DNA from: Deltaproteobacteria bacterium
GTDB taxonomy: Bacteria; Desulfobacterota; Desulfarculia; Adiutricales; Adiutricaceae
Reading direction: 5' to 3'
NCBI GenBank assembly: GCA_031271165.1
Contig: JAISWF010000040.1
Span: 1-46,501 of the forward strand
DNA length: 46,501 nucleotides
Part shown: one piece after another, positions 17,695 to 25,422 of the stretch
How positions within the stretch are numbered: position 1 is the first letter of the stretch
How the letters are laid out: the number at the start of each line of letters is the position of its first letter
The notes under the pieces: model-generated
What the model was told of the DNA's origin: nothing
Database searches by the model: none
The model's input: the letters and a program-made list of their open reading frames with translations, nothing else
Program-made: the position numbers and the translations under genes

Positions 17695-18372
17695 TTAACG
17701 GCCAAAAATACGGCCGGTCTCTCCAAGCATGATCGTCTCGACCTCAAAAAGACTAAGACGGGTGCTGTCAACGATTATCGCTCCCTCTGGGACAGTCAGC
17801 GGCGCTTCCGGGCGGGTCGAGTCGGCTTGGTCTCTTTCCATAATCAGCCTTAACACCTCAGCCGGAGTCTCGGGGCGACCTTCCCGCAAAAGCTCCAACC
17901 GGCGCCGGGCTGCCCTGACCTCGGGCTCGGCGGTCAAAAAAAACTTCAGCCCCGCCCGGGGGAAGACCACTGTGCCCATATCCCGCCCCTCAGCGACCAT
18001 CCGTCCGCCAGCCCCTTGCTGCCTTTGGAGGCCCATTAAAGCGGCCCTGACCTCGGGATAGGCCGAGACAGTAGAACTGAGCTGAGAAATACCAGGGGTC
18101 CTCAACAGCTCCGTAATCTCTCGGTCGCCCAGCCAGACTCTAGCCAAGCTTCCGACGGTCTTGATTTTGATATCCAAGGTCGCAGCCAAGGCCCCGACTG
18201 ACTCCTGGTCGTAAATCTCCATCAAATCGGCAGCCACGGCCACCGCCCGGTAGAGAGCCCCAGTGTCGAGGTAGCGCCAGCCAAGGGCGTTGGCCAGATT
18301 TTTGGATATAGTCGATTTGCCGGAGCCGGCTGGTCCATCAATGGTGATAATTTGCTGAATTAATTCTTCCAT
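17695..18372 (-). CDS. cmk: Cytidylate kinase
   Basis: Cmk phosphorylates CMP and dCMP in pyrimidine nucleotide synthesis. The 225-residue protein begins close to the P-loop ITIDGPAGSGKST and continues with YLDTGALYRAVA, as in bacterial Cmk. It includes VAEGRDMGTVVFP, the FFLTA strand, the RRRLEL lid region and MERDQADSTRPEAPL near the C-terminus. The start at 18372 is chosen because family members start about ten residues before the P-loop; a longer reading to 18534 would translate a homopolymer tract and is unlikely. It is convergent with the Hsp70 gene. A good promoter lies at 18693-18721, giving a leader of about 310 bases. Confidence 0.93.
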   Translation of the reverse strand: MEELIQQIITIDGPAGSGKSTISKNLANALGWRYLDTGALYRAVAVAADLMEIYDQESVGALAATLDIKIKTVGSLARVWLGDREITELLRTPGISQLSSTVSAYPEVRAALMGLQRQQGAGGRMVAEGRDMGTVVFPRAGLKFFLTAEPEVRAARRRLELLREGRPETPAEVLRLIMERDQADSTRPEAPLTVPEGAIIVDSTRLSLFEVETIMLGETGRIFGR

Positions 18373-18692
18373 AAAACCTGGAGCCTGATAAAACGGACCC
18401 GCTTGAAAGCGGGCCGTAGACTTGCTGGGGTCATTTACCAGCCTCATGATAGCATTAAACCGAGCCCGGCGGCAGAAAAAAAACTCCTCTGAGGGGGGCC
18501 CCCCAAAAAAAAAAAAAAAAAGCAGCCCGCACAAAAAAACAGCCCAACAAAAAAAACTTTAAAAAAAAATAACCACCAACCAAAGGCCAGGAGCATCCGT
18601 TCCTGGAATTTTTTTTAGGGCTGGTCATTTTTCTTGGCCAGCAATCAAATTTTTTATTTTTGAGCTGGCCGACTGGTTAACTACCTGTAATT

Positions 18693-18721
18693 ATTATACT
18701 AAATTTTTTTAAATTTTCCAA
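18693..18721 (-). promoter_or_regulatory. Sigma70-type promoter for cmk
   Basis: On the minus strand, TTGGAA (18721-18716), a 17-base spacer and a perfect TATAAT (18698-18693) read toward cmk. Confidence 0.6.
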
Positions 18722-18919
18722 TTTAAGTTTTTTCCTATTTTTACACACTTGAAACGATCCGAAATTTTATATTATTAATTTTATATAACTATTTTTAAAA
18801 ATTACTTTTTTTGGCCACCCATTAATCGGCCAGGGTGTCGAAAATTCCCCTTTGGTCCATTTCAAACGTTCGTCCTTGGACTATTCCCAGCCTTTCCCCA
18901 GGCGGTCATTAAGAAGTTC

Positions 18920-18947
18920 TTGAAATAGTGGCATTATCTGCTATACT
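18920..18947 (+). promoter_or_regulatory. Sigma70-type promoter for the hybrid kinase
   Basis: TTGAAA (18920-18925), a 16-base spacer and TATACT (18942-18947) lie about 130 bases before the ATG at 19080. Confidence 0.6.
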
Positions 18948-19079
18948 GAACTAGCCGTACGAACGATCGATAACTTCTCGGTTCCAAAAAGGTCTTTTTT
19001 TTCTGGTCTCTCAATTTTCATCACTCTAGCCTCTTTCGGTCTCGCCAGAGTTTCTACCGGAATTGTCGAGTTGAGAATT

Positions 19080-22000
19080 ATGAAGTTCAGGACAAAAATA
19101 TTTATAATTATAGTGGCCATTATAGTTGGGTTGGTCTTAATAACCAATGGGACCAGCCTGTACCTAATGCGCGGCAGCATTGAACAGACCATAATGGACG
19201 ACATTACGGTCATGCGTAATATTGCCAACGAACTGGTGTCCAGCGAAATCAATTTGCTCAAAAGCGAAGCCCAAGCCGCTGCCACCAGGCTCAAAGCCAC
19301 TCCCATGGATATGTGGAACTCCACCATTCAGGATTTGGTGGAATCCAATAGTGTCTTTAAAGCCATCACCATTTTTGATCGGACCGGCCAGCTCATTGCC
19401 GGCTATGGGCACCCTCAGACGCCTCAAGAACTCCTTTTCAGCGAAACTACCAAAATGGTTTTCAGCGGCGAGTCAGTCATTTCCACCACCAGGATTGACC
19501 CGTCGGGAGAAGTGGTCTTCCACATCTGTGTCCCGTTGGCCCAGCTTCTATTGTCGGTGACCATATCGGGACTCCATTTTACCGAACTGGTAGAAAAACA
19601 CCGCATCTGGGAAACTGGAACGATTTTCATCTTTGATTCTGAAGGGACGATCATTGCCAACAATCGCCATTACTACGTCCTTAACCGCTACAATTTTCTA
19701 ACTGATCCCAGTCAGTCCAAAGAAATTCTGACCAGCCAGGCCGCCGTCCGCCGAGTCCTCCGCAACCAGGAGGGAACAGTTCGCTACCCTCTTGAAGGTA
19801 TTGAGCGGGTGGCCTCTTTTACCCGCATAACCGGCTCTAACTCCGGCTGGGTCCTGGGAGTCGCCGCTCCCATTTCCGAAAGCCCGGCGGCCAAACTTGA
19901 CTTTGGCCTTTTTACCATGACCTTCGTCTTTCTGCTCTTAGGCACGGTTTTGGCTTATTTTGCTTCCGGCTTTGTCGATCGCCAGTTTAAAACCATCAAT
20001 GAACAGTATAATAACCTCACCGAGTTAAGTTCGATCGCTCAAAGTGCGTCCGAAGCCAAGACCCATTTTCTGGCTAACATGAGCCACGAAATGAGGACGC
20101 CTTTAAATGCGGTCATTGGATTTTCTGAACTTATTCTCCACGGTCACTCCGATCCGTCCGAAATCGAAGACGAACTGAGAAATATCCACACAGCCGGGCA
20201 GACCCTTTTGGGTATCGTCAACGACATATTGGATATTTCCAAAATTGAGAGCGGCAAATTCGAACTCATCCCCGTTGATTTCGATCTGGCCAGCCTCATT
20301 AACGACACCGTCACGATTAACCTTTTGCGCATCGGCGAAAAACCCATTGAATTTGGGCTGGAGATCGACAAAAAACTGCCCAGCCGGATGTTCGGCGACG
20401 AACTGAGGCTCAAACAAATTTTCAACAACCTTTTGAGTAACGCCTTCAAGTATACGATGGAAGGCAGCGTCGATCTTTCAGTGAGCGGCTACCGGGCCGA
20501 AGAAAACGTCTGGCTGGTCATCACCGTTACTGACAGCGGCATCGGCATCCGAGCCGAGGATTTAACTAAACTCTTTTCAGACTACAACCAGGTCGACACC
20601 AAGAGCAACCGTAAAATTGAAGGGACCGGACTGGGGCTTTCCATCACCAAGAAATTGGTCGAACTCATGGACGGAACCATTGATGTCAAGAGCGTTTACG
20701 GCCAGGGGTCGACTTTCAAAGTCACCGTTCGCCAGCAGTTTGTCACCTCCGTCCCCATCGGGGAGAAGGTCGTCGAAAACCTCGAAAGCCTTGATGGGGC
20801 CTACAAAAACCAAATCCAAAAAGATTTGGTTATCGCCCCGATGCCCTACGCCAGAGTCTTGGTTGTCGATGACGTCCAAGCCAACCTTGATGTGGCCCGC
20901 GGCATGCTCAAACCCTACGGCATGCAAATCGACTGCGCCACCAGGGGTCAGCAAGCCATCGATCTGATTAAAGAGGCCAAGGTCAAATACAACGCCATTT
21001 TTATGGATCATATGATGCCGGAAATGGACGGCATTGAGGCGGTAGCCAAAATTAGGGAGCTTGACTCAGAATACGCCAAAACCATCCCCATTATCGCTCT
21101 AACGGCCAACGCCATCGTTGGCAACGAGCAGCTCTTTTTGGCCAGCGGCTTTCAGGCTTTTGTGTCTAAACCCATCGAATTGCGCCGAATTGATATTGTT
21201 TTAAAACAATGGGTCCGCAACAAAGAGCTTGAGGGTCAACTCCACGCCAACTCCCAACACCCGGCCCCCGCTTCCGTGCCCAAGGCCAGCAAAATCGATC
21301 CTGAGAATGAAAAAAGGCTTTTAGCCGAGTTTGAGAACCAGGCCAAGGAATTTGAACTAATGTTCTCAGCCGAGTCTAAAGCCGACCAGGCCAACGGCCG
21401 GTCCGGACCGGCGGACGTTACTGCCCCGGTTATAACCAAGGTCCCAGAGCCTTCCCCAGCCAACTCCCAGCTCTCGGGCTTAACTAAGGTTTCCCCCGGC
21501 CCTGAAGCCTTGTCCCGGCAAAAAGACGACAACATCCCGGCTGCGACAGCCGAGGAACCCAAACGCTATACCTGTGAGGGAATTGATTTAATCGAAGGGG
21601 TGAAGCGCTTTTCAGGCGACCGGCAGGTTTATTACGATGTTTTAAAATCCTACCGCGACTCCATAGCCAGTTTGCTCGACCAAGTCAAGACGCCTAACCA
21701 GGAAAACCTTAAAAACTACACCATCGTCCTTCACGGGATCAAAAGTTCCAGCTATGGAGTGTGCGCCAAAGAAGTGGGTCAACTGGCTGAAGTTTTGGAA
21801 CAAAAATCTTACAGCGGAGATTTGGACTTTGTGATGGCCAACAACAGCCAGTTTCTGCAAGCCGTCGAGCGGATGATGACTTCACTCAATCAACTTTTTG
21901 AAGAAGTTGGTGAAAAAACCAAACCGCTCCTCGACAACCCCGACCCCGAAATTTTGGCCCGGCTCAGGACGGCTTGCCAAAGCTATGACATGGACGGCGT

Positions 22001-22127
22001 GGATCTGGCCATCAACGAACTTGACGGGTTTAGTTACTCAAGCGACCCTAATTTGACGGCTTGGCTCAAGGACCGGGCCGAAGAACTGGATTTTCAAACC
22101 ATTCTTACCCGCCTGCCATCGGCCTGA
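19080..22127 (+). CDS. Hybrid sensor histidine kinase (Cache-like sensor, HisKA, HATPase, REC, HPt)
   Basis: A membrane phosphorelay protein of 1015 residues from ATG 19080 (a TTG at 19071 adds three). A first helix (about 5-28) and a second (about 278-298) bracket a periplasmic double-Cache-like sensor. The HisKA domain has His336 in ANMSHEMRTPLNAVIG. HATPase motifs include the N-box FNNLLSNAFKYT, the G1 box DSGIGI and GTGLGLSI. The REC domain (VLVVDD) carries phospho-acceptor Asp643 in FMDHMMPEMDG. A Pro/Ser-rich linker follows, then an HPt-like domain with His885 in LHGIKSSSYG. It is followed by an HD-GYP response regulator, probably its output partner. The signal sensed cannot be told. 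Confidence 0.92.
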   Translation: MKFRTKIFIIIVAIIVGLVLITNGTSLYLMRGSIEQTIMDDITVMRNIANELVSSEINLLKSEAQAAATRLKATPMDMWNSTIQDLVESNSVFKAITIFDRTGQLIAGYGHPQTPQELLFSETTKMVFSGESVISTTRIDPSGEVVFHICVPLAQLLLSVTISGLHFTELVEKHRIWETGTIFIFDSEGTIIANNRHYYVLNRYNFLTDPSQSKEILTSQAAVRRVLRNQEGTVRYPLEGIERVASFTRITGSNSGWVLGVAAPISESPAAKLDFGLFTMTFVFLLLGTVLAYFASGFVDRQFKTINEQYNNLTELSSIAQSASEAKTHFLANMSHEMRTPLNAVIGFSELILHGHSDPSEIEDELRNIHTAGQTLLGIVNDILDISKIESGKFELIPVDFDLASLINDTVTINLLRIGEKPIEFGLEIDKKLPSRMFGDELRLKQIFNNLLSNAFKYTMEGSVDLSVSGYRAEENVWLVITVTDSGIGIRAEDLTKLFSDYNQVDTKSNRKIEGTGLGLSITKKLVELMDGTIDVKSVYGQGSTFKVTVRQQFVTSVPIGEKVVENLESLDGAYKNQIQKDLVIAPMPYARVLVVDDVQANLDVARGMLKPYGMQIDCATRGQQAIDLIKEAKVKYNAIFMDHMMPEMDGIEAVAKIRELDSEYAKTIPIIALTANAIVGNEQLFLASGFQAFVSKPIELRRIDIVLKQWVRNKELEGQLHANSQHPAPASVPKASKIDPENEKRLLAEFENQAKEFELMFSAESKADQANGRSGPADVTAPVITKVPEPSPANSQLSGLTKVSPGPEALSRQKDDNIPAATAEEPKRYTCEGIDLIEGVKRFSGDRQVYYDVLKSYRDSIASLLDQVKTPNQENLKNYTIVLHGIKSSSYGVCAKEVGQLAEVLEQKSYSGDLDFVMANNSQFLQAVERMMTSLNQLFEEVGEKTKPLLDNPDPEILARLRTACQSYDMDGVDLAINELDGFSYSSDPNLTAWLKDRAEELDFQTILTRLPSA

Positions 22128-22219
22128 GCTCCGGCTGACTCCGACGTCTGAGGTACCGGCCGTCGGCGGATCGATTAAGCCATGGGCTGGACCGACAGGC
22201 AGTTAAAAAGGGGGACGCA

Positions 22220-23311
22220 GTGGACAGCGGTCGTCAAAAAATAATGCTGGTTGACGATAACAAGGCCAATTTGATCATGGGGCGGGAACTGCTGAGGGAA
22301 ATTTACGAGGTATATCCCGTGCCTTCGGCAGCCAAGCTTTTTGATGTGATCGAGCAGATCAAACCGTCTTTGATCCTCCTTGACATCATGATGCCGGAAA
22401 TGGACGGCTACGAGGCCATCAAAATCCTCAAGTCCGACGCCAGGTGGGTCGACATCCCCGTCATTTTCTTAACCAGCCGAAACGATGAAGTCAGCGAACT
22501 TGAGGGTTTAAGTTTAGGGGCCATCGACTACGTCTTCAAGCCTTTTTCTGGGCCGCTTTTGCTGCAGCGCATCGCCAACCAACTTTTGATCACCAGCCAG
22601 AAAAAGGAACTAAAAAATTACAACGACAACCTTCAAGAAATGGTTGCCGTCAAAACAGCCGAGGTTTTGGTCCTCCAAAACGCCATCCTATCGACCTTAG
22701 CCGAAATGGTGGAATTTCGCGACAATCTCACCGGAGGCCATGTCACCAGGACCCAAAAATACCTCAAAGTACTGGTCGACAAACTGCTTGAGGTCAAAAT
22801 TTACCACGAGGAACTAAAAAGATGGGATATCAGCTTTCTGCTTCAGTCGGCTCAGCTCCACGACGTTGGTAAAATCGCCATTAGCGATACCATCCTCAAC
22901 AAGCCCGGACGACTGACAGAGGAAGAATTTGAGATCATGAAAGGGCACGTAACCTCAGGGGTGGAAGCCATTGAAAAGATCGCTGCCCGAACTCCGGAAC
23001 ACGCCTTTTTGCATCACGCCAGTATTTTTGCCGGAACCCACCACGAAAAATTCGACGGAACTGGGTACCCCAAAGGCATCAAGGGCTTGGGCATCCCTCT
23101 GGAGGGACGAATGATGGCCGTAGCCGACGTTTACGATGCCTTAATCAGCAAGCGCCCCTACAAAAATCCCATGCCCGCCTCGGCCGCTGAAAAAATCATC
23201 GTAGAAGGCCGCGGTACTCACTTTGATCCGGCCTTAATCGACGTTTTTATCCTGGTTAAAAACAAATTCGCCGAAATAGCCCAATGGGAAAACGATAATT
23301 TGGTATTCTGA
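22220..23311 (+). CDS. Response regulator with HD-GYP phosphodiesterase domain
   Basis: The receiver domain (about 7-120) has the acidic VDD pair, phospho-acceptor Asp55 (LLDIMMPEMDG) and Lys107 (VFKPF). A helical linker leads to an HD-GYP domain (about 155-355) with GGHVTRTQKYL, the metal-binding His214-Asp215 (LHDVGKIAI), GHVTSG, HHEKFDGTGYPKG (274-286) and ADVYDAL. HD-GYP proteins hydrolyse the second messenger cyclic di-GMP; the GYP motif is intact, so activity is expected. The GTG start at 22220 is preceded by GGGGGA. It lies 92 bases after the hybrid kinase and is most likely its phosphorelay target, linking the sensor to cyclic di-GMP level. Confidence 0.93.
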   Translation: MDSGRQKIMLVDDNKANLIMGRELLREIYEVYPVPSAAKLFDVIEQIKPSLILLDIMMPEMDGYEAIKILKSDARWVDIPVIFLTSRNDEVSELEGLSLGAIDYVFKPFSGPLLLQRIANQLLITSQKKELKNYNDNLQEMVAVKTAEVLVLQNAILSTLAEMVEFRDNLTGGHVTRTQKYLKVLVDKLLEVKIYHEELKRWDISFLLQSAQLHDVGKIAISDTILNKPGRLTEEEFEIMKGHVTSGVEAIEKIAARTPEHAFLHHASIFAGTHHEKFDGTGYPKGIKGLGIPLEGRMMAVADVYDALISKRPYKNPMPASAAEKIIVEGRGTHFDPALIDVFILVKNKFAEIAQWENDNLVF

Positions 23312-23535
23312 AATGGCTGTTTTGAACTCACCGGCCAAAGCTGGATCACCAGGCCGGCGGCGGCCTGAGATGGTGGTTTAAAATAACTGTCCCCAGTTTG
23401 GGCCCCTAGCCCAAAGTCCTGGCCTGGGTAAAAAAAAGCCAATAACCTTGGCTTGAAGTAGCAAAAAACCCAGCCTCAGCCCGATGAAATCCCGGCCCCA
23501 CAACTATTTAGGCCCTCCTAATGGGCCTTGATGTT
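23312..23535. other. Gene-free gap with three palindromes after the HD-GYP gene
   Basis: Three inverted repeats are seen: AGGCCG-GCGG-CGGCCT (about 23351-23366), TTTGGGC-CCCTA-GCCCAAA (23397-23415) and AGGCCC-TCCTAAT-GGGCCT (23510-23528). None is followed by a good T run, so these are hairpins rather than proven terminators. The gap may contain insertion-sequence debris, since a transposase fragment follows. Confidence 0.45.
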
Positions 23536-23967
23536 TTACTTGGCCGCAACTCCCTGGCCGCTCCTTGGGACCAATGGTAAGCCGGGCTGCCTGAGGCCAG
23601 CCTCAATCATCCACTTACGGACCGTCTCACGGCTGACGGTGATGCCATGCTCATTTTTGAGCAGTTCCGTAATTTGAGAAGGACGGGCGTCCCGGTACTC
23701 CTCAGAGGCTAATTTGAGAAATTGGCTGCGAATTGTGTCGGGGAATCTATTGTTGGACGGCCGTCCCGAAAGGCCGTGAACCAACCCGGCTTCTTTGAAC
23801 TCTTTATATCTTGCCAATTTGCGAAAAACCGATCGGATAGTGACATCAAGAAGAGAAGCGGCTTTTTTAGCTGTAAGCTTACGGTTAATTACTTGAGTCA
23901 ATATGCTTACAGTGTATTTAAGCTTCTGCTCATCCATGAACTTATGAGAATTGTTGGAGATTTTCAC
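23536..23967 (-). pseudogene. Truncated ISNCY-like transposase (N-terminal helix-turn-helix part)
   Basis: The 143-residue reading frame contains a typical N-terminal DNA-binding region: LTAKKAASLLDVTIRSVFRKLARY, a GLVHGLSGRPSNNRFP linker, and a second helix-turn-helix ending in GITVSRETVRKWMIEAGL. This matches the start of ISNCY-family transposases, in which a tryptophan-rich segment and a DDE catalytic core should follow. Here the similarity ends after GLRQPG and a stop comes 16 residues later. No catalytic core is found downstream toward 23312. It is therefore a remnant, though a standalone DNA-binding protein cannot be excluded. ATG at 23937 is an alternative start. Confidence 0.65.
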
Positions 23968-24280
23968 ACTATCCGAGTCGGCGGCAGCCGGAGTTAGGCT
24001 ACATCCGGCCTTCAGTGGGCTGCTGTGGTCGTTAGAGTAAGTCCTTGAGCTGGCTTGAGGTTTTTTTAAATGACTAGTCAGAAAAAATCTCCTTGCATTG
24101 TATTAAAGCGGCCCCATCAATCAGGTATCAGATATTAGATATCAGGGCCGAGGTTAACCTGTCCCCGTCATTGGGAGCTTGTTAGCAGAGCACCTGCAAT
24201 CTTATATCATTTTTACTTTGCCGTAAAGCCAAAAATAAAGACGGCCTAGTTTTGTTTCAGCTGGACAAGTAATTGCTAAT
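23968..24280. other. Gene-free gap between transposase fragment and IS630 element
   Basis: No gene is seen. There is a perfect 10-base palindrome AGGTTAACCT (24151-24160). The phrase CTGTCCCC at 24159-24166 also occurs at 23387-23394, in the same orientation on the other side of the ISNCY fragment. Confidence 0.35.
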
Positions 24281-24848
24281 TATAATTTGCGTTTGATATT
24301 TCCTTAATCCCAAGCCAGAAGGTCAAGCTCTTCATTGTTGACCTTTTCCTTTTCAATTCGCTAAGACCATGATCAACTGCTTCCATGGCTTCATCCAAAT
24401 TATTGAAGTATCTGTTGGCGATGTCGTCACGTCTCAGTTTATTCCATATCCTTTCGATTGGATTGAGTTCGGGAGAATAAGGAGGAAGAAATATTAAAGC
24501 AACATTCGACGGAATTATTAAATCTTTCGACATGTGAGAAGTCGCACCATCTACAACCATTAGTACAAAATGCATCCGATGAGCCTTGCTGATTTGCTTT
24601 AAGAAGAGAGACATATTGTGAGTCTTCATGTCTAATGCTCTCATATGGTGAAAAACTCCGTTAGCGGGGCATACTGCCCCAAAGACGTAATTATACTCAC
24701 GAACACAAGCCGCCGAATTAACCTTCGTTCTGAATGGTGCTGGTACCCAGCATCTTCCGGGATCAGACATTGTGCCGAAATGTGCTTCATCTTGGAATAA
24801 TAATCTTACAGGCAGATTGCTTGTGTTTTTTACGAAAGCTTTATCCAT
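24276..24848 (-). CDS. IS630-family transposase, C-terminal DDE catalytic frame (orfB)
   Basis: This frame holds the catalytic core. The three acidic residues are visible in LLFQDEAHFG (first Asp), VLMVVDGATSH (second Asp) and LPPYSPELNPIERIWNKLRR (Glu, the hallmark of IS630). It overlaps the upstream frame by 19 bases (24830-24848) in the -1 register. Its first ATG follows directly after an in-frame TAG. Synthesis would need either frameshifting near the A-rich run or re-initiation at ATG 24848; alternatively this copy has lost a base and is broken. Its stop (24276-24278) lies outside the inverted repeat, in flanking DNA. Confidence 0.8.
   Translation of the reverse strand: MDKAFVKNTSNLPVRLLFQDEAHFGTMSDPGRCWVPAPFRTKVNSAACVREYNYVFGAVCPANGVFHHMRALDMKTHNMSLFLKQISKAHRMHFVLMVVDGATSHMSKDLIIPSNVALIFLPPYSPELNPIERIWNKLRRDDIANRYFNNLDEAMEAVDHGLSELKRKRSTMKSLTFWLGIKEISNANYN
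24281..24305 (+). repeat. Terminal inverted repeat of IS630 element (transposase 3' side)
   Basis: This 25-base end matches the reverse complement of 25373-25397 at all but about three positions. The transposase reading frame runs through it. Confidence 0.8.
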
Positions 24849-25342
24849 CTAATTTTTGAGAGTTTTTTTTTGAAATCTTCCTGTACAGCTTGATCAACTT
24901 TGGGGTGCTGAGTGTCAGGCAGTACCTTTCGCCATTTGTGGCGCTTTAACAATCTATAAAAAGTTGAAGGCGGTGTTATCTTACCTACAAGTTCATTGTA
25001 TTTATTGTGGAGCTCAGGCATGGTAATGACGTGTCCAGCTTTGGCCTCATCTAAATATTTATTAAGAAAATTCTCTTCTTCATCGAAAGTTATCAAATGG
25101 TTGTTTCCACCTCCCCATTGACCTCTAACGGTATTGTCATTATTACGTATTCTTTCTAGATCTTCATGGACAGTTCTAATATCTACACCAAATATTGTGG
25201 CTGCATTTTCCCGTGAACAACCAGTATTGGCCATACACAACATAATTAAAGCTGCTCTTTGCTCTCTGTCAATTGAATGTTTATCTCTCAGCTTGATAGC
25301 TTTTTCCAAATGCTCCTGAGAAAATTTGACTGTTCTGGCCAT
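24830..25342 (-). CDS. IS630-family transposase, N-terminal DNA-binding frame (orfA)
   Basis: The 170-residue frame carries the winged helix-turn-helix region of IS630 transposases (GCSRENAATIFGVDIRTVHEDL) and a second helix-turn-helix (TPPSTFYRLLKRHKWRKVLPD). It ends just past an A9 run (about 24872-24880 on the minus strand) and overlaps the catalytic frame. The ATG at 25342 is well supported by AGGAGG at 25349-25354. The second copy at 46421 starts with nearly the same protein, differing at two of 27 residues. Confidence 0.82.
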   Translation of the reverse strand: MARTVKFSQEHLEKAIKLRDKHSIDREQRAALIMLCMANTGCSRENAATIFGVDIRTVHEDLERIRNNDNTVRGQWGGGNNHLITFDEEENFLNKYLDEAKAGHVITMPELHNKYNELVGKITPPSTFYRLLKRHKWRKVLPDTQHPKVDQAVQEDFKKKLSKIRWIKLS

Positions 25343-25372
25343 AAAAATCCTCCTGGGCCGGCATGATACTAA

Positions 25373-25397
25373 AAAGAAATCTCAAAAGCAAATTATA
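25373..25397 (-). repeat. Terminal inverted repeat of IS630 element (transposase 5' side)
   Basis: It pairs with 24281-24305. A closely similar end (TAATTTGCTTTT) occurs at 46368 before the second transposase copy. Confidence 0.8.
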
Positions 25398-25422
25398 GCA
25401 AGAGCATTTGAGTCTTCTGAAG

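Larger units (their letters stand above)
18373..19079. other. Intergenic region between divergent cmk and hybrid kinase genes
   Basis: This 700-base gap holds a promoter for each flanking gene (18693-18721 minus, 18920-18947 plus). The half next to cmk has an odd low-complexity tract: G6 (18493-18498), C6 (18499-18504) and A17 (18505-18521), then further A runs to about 18570. CCAGGA and TCCTGG near 18583-18602 can form a small hairpin followed by T8 on the plus strand. No open reading frame here looks real. Confidence 0.6.
24281..25397 (-). mobile_element. IS630-family insertion sequence, complete, about 1.11 kb
   Basis: Terminal inverted repeats are visible: TATAATTTGCGTTTGATATT begins at 24281 on the plus strand, and TATAATTTGCTTTTGAGATT begins at 25397 on the minus strand. 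About 22 of 25 end positions match. The element is bounded by TA at both ends, the target duplicated by IS630/Tc1-type elements; the exact edge is ambiguous by two bases because TA occurs twice. Inside are two overlapping transposase frames on the minus strand. A second, diverged copy begins at 46368 in the opposite orientation. Confidence 0.85.

Noticed and set aside
18493-18521. GGGGGGCCCCCC palindrome as an intrinsic terminator
   Set aside because: It is followed by A residues on the plus strand and preceded, not followed, by T residues on the minus strand.
18373-18534. N-terminal extension of cytidylate kinase
   Set aside because: It would translate the A17 and G6C6 tract into runs of Phe, Gly and Pro and push the P-loop 60 residues from the start, unlike the family.
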